Shown: positions 63,454-64,000 of the stretch, piece after piece | How the letters are laid out: each line of letters begins with the position of its first letter | Numbering within the stretch: position 1 is the stretch's first letter | Origin: Breviolum minutum Mf 1.05b.01 | Taxonomy: Eukaryota > Sar > Dinophyceae > Suessiales > Symbiodiniaceae | Reading direction: 5' to 3' | Assembly: GCA_000507305.1 (NCBI GenBank) | Contig: DF239532.1 | Coordinates: forward strand, 1 to 64,000 | DNA: 64,000 nt | Translations under genes and position numbers: made by a program | The notes under the pieces: model-generated | What the model was told of the DNA's origin: nothing | Database searches by the model: none | What the model saw: the letters and a program-made list of their open reading frames with translations, nothing else

Positions 63454-64000
63454 GCCTGCCGGTGAACCCCGCAACTCCGAGGACATCAGTGAGTTGCGAG
63501 AGGAACTTCGTGCCTTGGCTTCTGCGGTGAATTCTTTGGCCGCTCGAGTGGAATTGCTGGAAGGTGATCGTGAGGTTGGCGAAGCCCAATCTTTGACCTA
63601 CAGTGTGGTGAGCCCCGTTGCTTCTCAAGCAGCTGGTCTATCTCATTCTTCTGGGTCGGTTGGCTACACGCAGAGTGTGATTCTCCCAAAAGCAAAGGCA
63701 GCTCCGCCTATCGTTCAGAGCTGGGCAGTTCGTGAAGAGATAGCAGCTGAAGTTGGGCGGTGGTTGCGGTTGTCCCTAGAGGGCGGCCATCGGGGGAATT
63801 CGGGACGAGATCGAATTTTGTTGAGCTCCAGACTCTACATCGTAGTTCGCGATCATTCTGGATTGGTGACAACAGATCCTGTTCGGATCTTTTCTCGATT
63901 TGCAGACGTTCGTGCTATCTGCTTTCGAGGACATTGGGGCGACTCTATATTTGTCGGCCTCCCCAGTCAACGTGAGATTTCAGTTTGCCTGAGAGCCGGA
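63446..64000 (+). CDS. YR retroelement copy B, ORF2 (cut by window end)
   Basis: The frame is open from the ATG at 63446 to the window edge, 185 codons. The N-terminus is a predicted coiled coil (ISELREELRALASAVNSLAARVELLEG). The C-terminal part aligns with ORF2 of copy A: GGHRGNSGRD against GDHRGTSGRE, PVRIFSRF against PVRIFRSW, and GDSIFVGLPSQREISVC against GDSIFVGLPSEREARIC. The protein is conserved and the nucleotides have diverged, so this is a separate, older-split family member. Confidence 0.7.
   Translation, partial: MSEPAGEPRNSEDISELREELRALASAVNSLAARVELLEGDREVGEAQSLTYSVVSPVASQAAGLSHSSGSVGYTQSVILPKAKAAPPIVQSWAVREEIAAEVGRWLRLSLEGGHRGNSGRDRILLSSRLYIVVRDHSGLVTTDPVRIFSRFADVRAICFRGHWGDSIFVGLPSQREISVCLRAG

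Overview
The window looks like nuclear DNA of a dinoflagellate, probably of the Symbiodiniaceae type. Conserved eukaryotic proteins are split into many short exons (45-160 nt). Several introns begin with GC or GA instead of GT, and most junctions read AG|G. Several genes carry remnants of the dinoflagellate trans-spliced leader (SL) just upstream of their start codon. There are many trinucleotide microsatellites and one 667-bp assembly gap (27578-28244). No rRNA, tRNA or CRISPR array was recognised.

Host genes all run on the + strand. They are a CDC45-like replication factor (about 3.0-14 kb), a J-domain (DnaJ-like) protein (21.45 to at least 46.75 kb), a mitochondrial-type 2-enoyl thioester reductase (MECR/ETR, about 50.5-54.6 kb), an alpha/beta-hydrolase-like protein (about 56.85-59.74 kb), and the 3' end of an unidentified gene (62.06-62.20 kb). 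The sequence between these exons is mostly intron or intergenic, with AT repeats and low-complexity tracts.

The centre is a three-layer nest. The first intron of the J-domain gene contains a tyrosine-recombinase (YR, DIRS-like) retroelement. It has four + strand reading frames: a small membrane protein, a second small ORF, a gag-like ORF, and a pol with reverse transcriptase, RNase H, a cytosine-methyltransferase-like domain and a tyrosine recombinase. ORF2/gag and gag/pol overlap at ATGA. The pol ORF is interrupted between RT and RNase H by a 16,079-bp DNA transposon (26216-42294). That transposon has 30-bp terminal inverted repeats (28/30 identical) and a 4-bp TTGG target duplication. The pol frame resumes exactly on the other side.

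The large DNA transposon carries seven recognisable genes, all on the minus strand: two small 164-aa proteins, a spliced hAT-like transposase, a DNA cytosine-5 methyltransferase, a basic RS-rich zinc-finger protein, a multi-exon protein of unknown function and a partial ORF. Four of them are followed within 2-60 nt of the stop codon by an array of short perfect hairpins. Read in the mRNA sense, most loops are UNCG tetraloops closed by C-G, and the stems covary. Behind the arrays lie 3' repeat modules duplicated in pairs. These arrays, the recycled SL leaders and the methyltransferase cargo are the most unusual content. A second, diverged YR retroelement of the same family starts at about 63.1 kb and runs off the window end.
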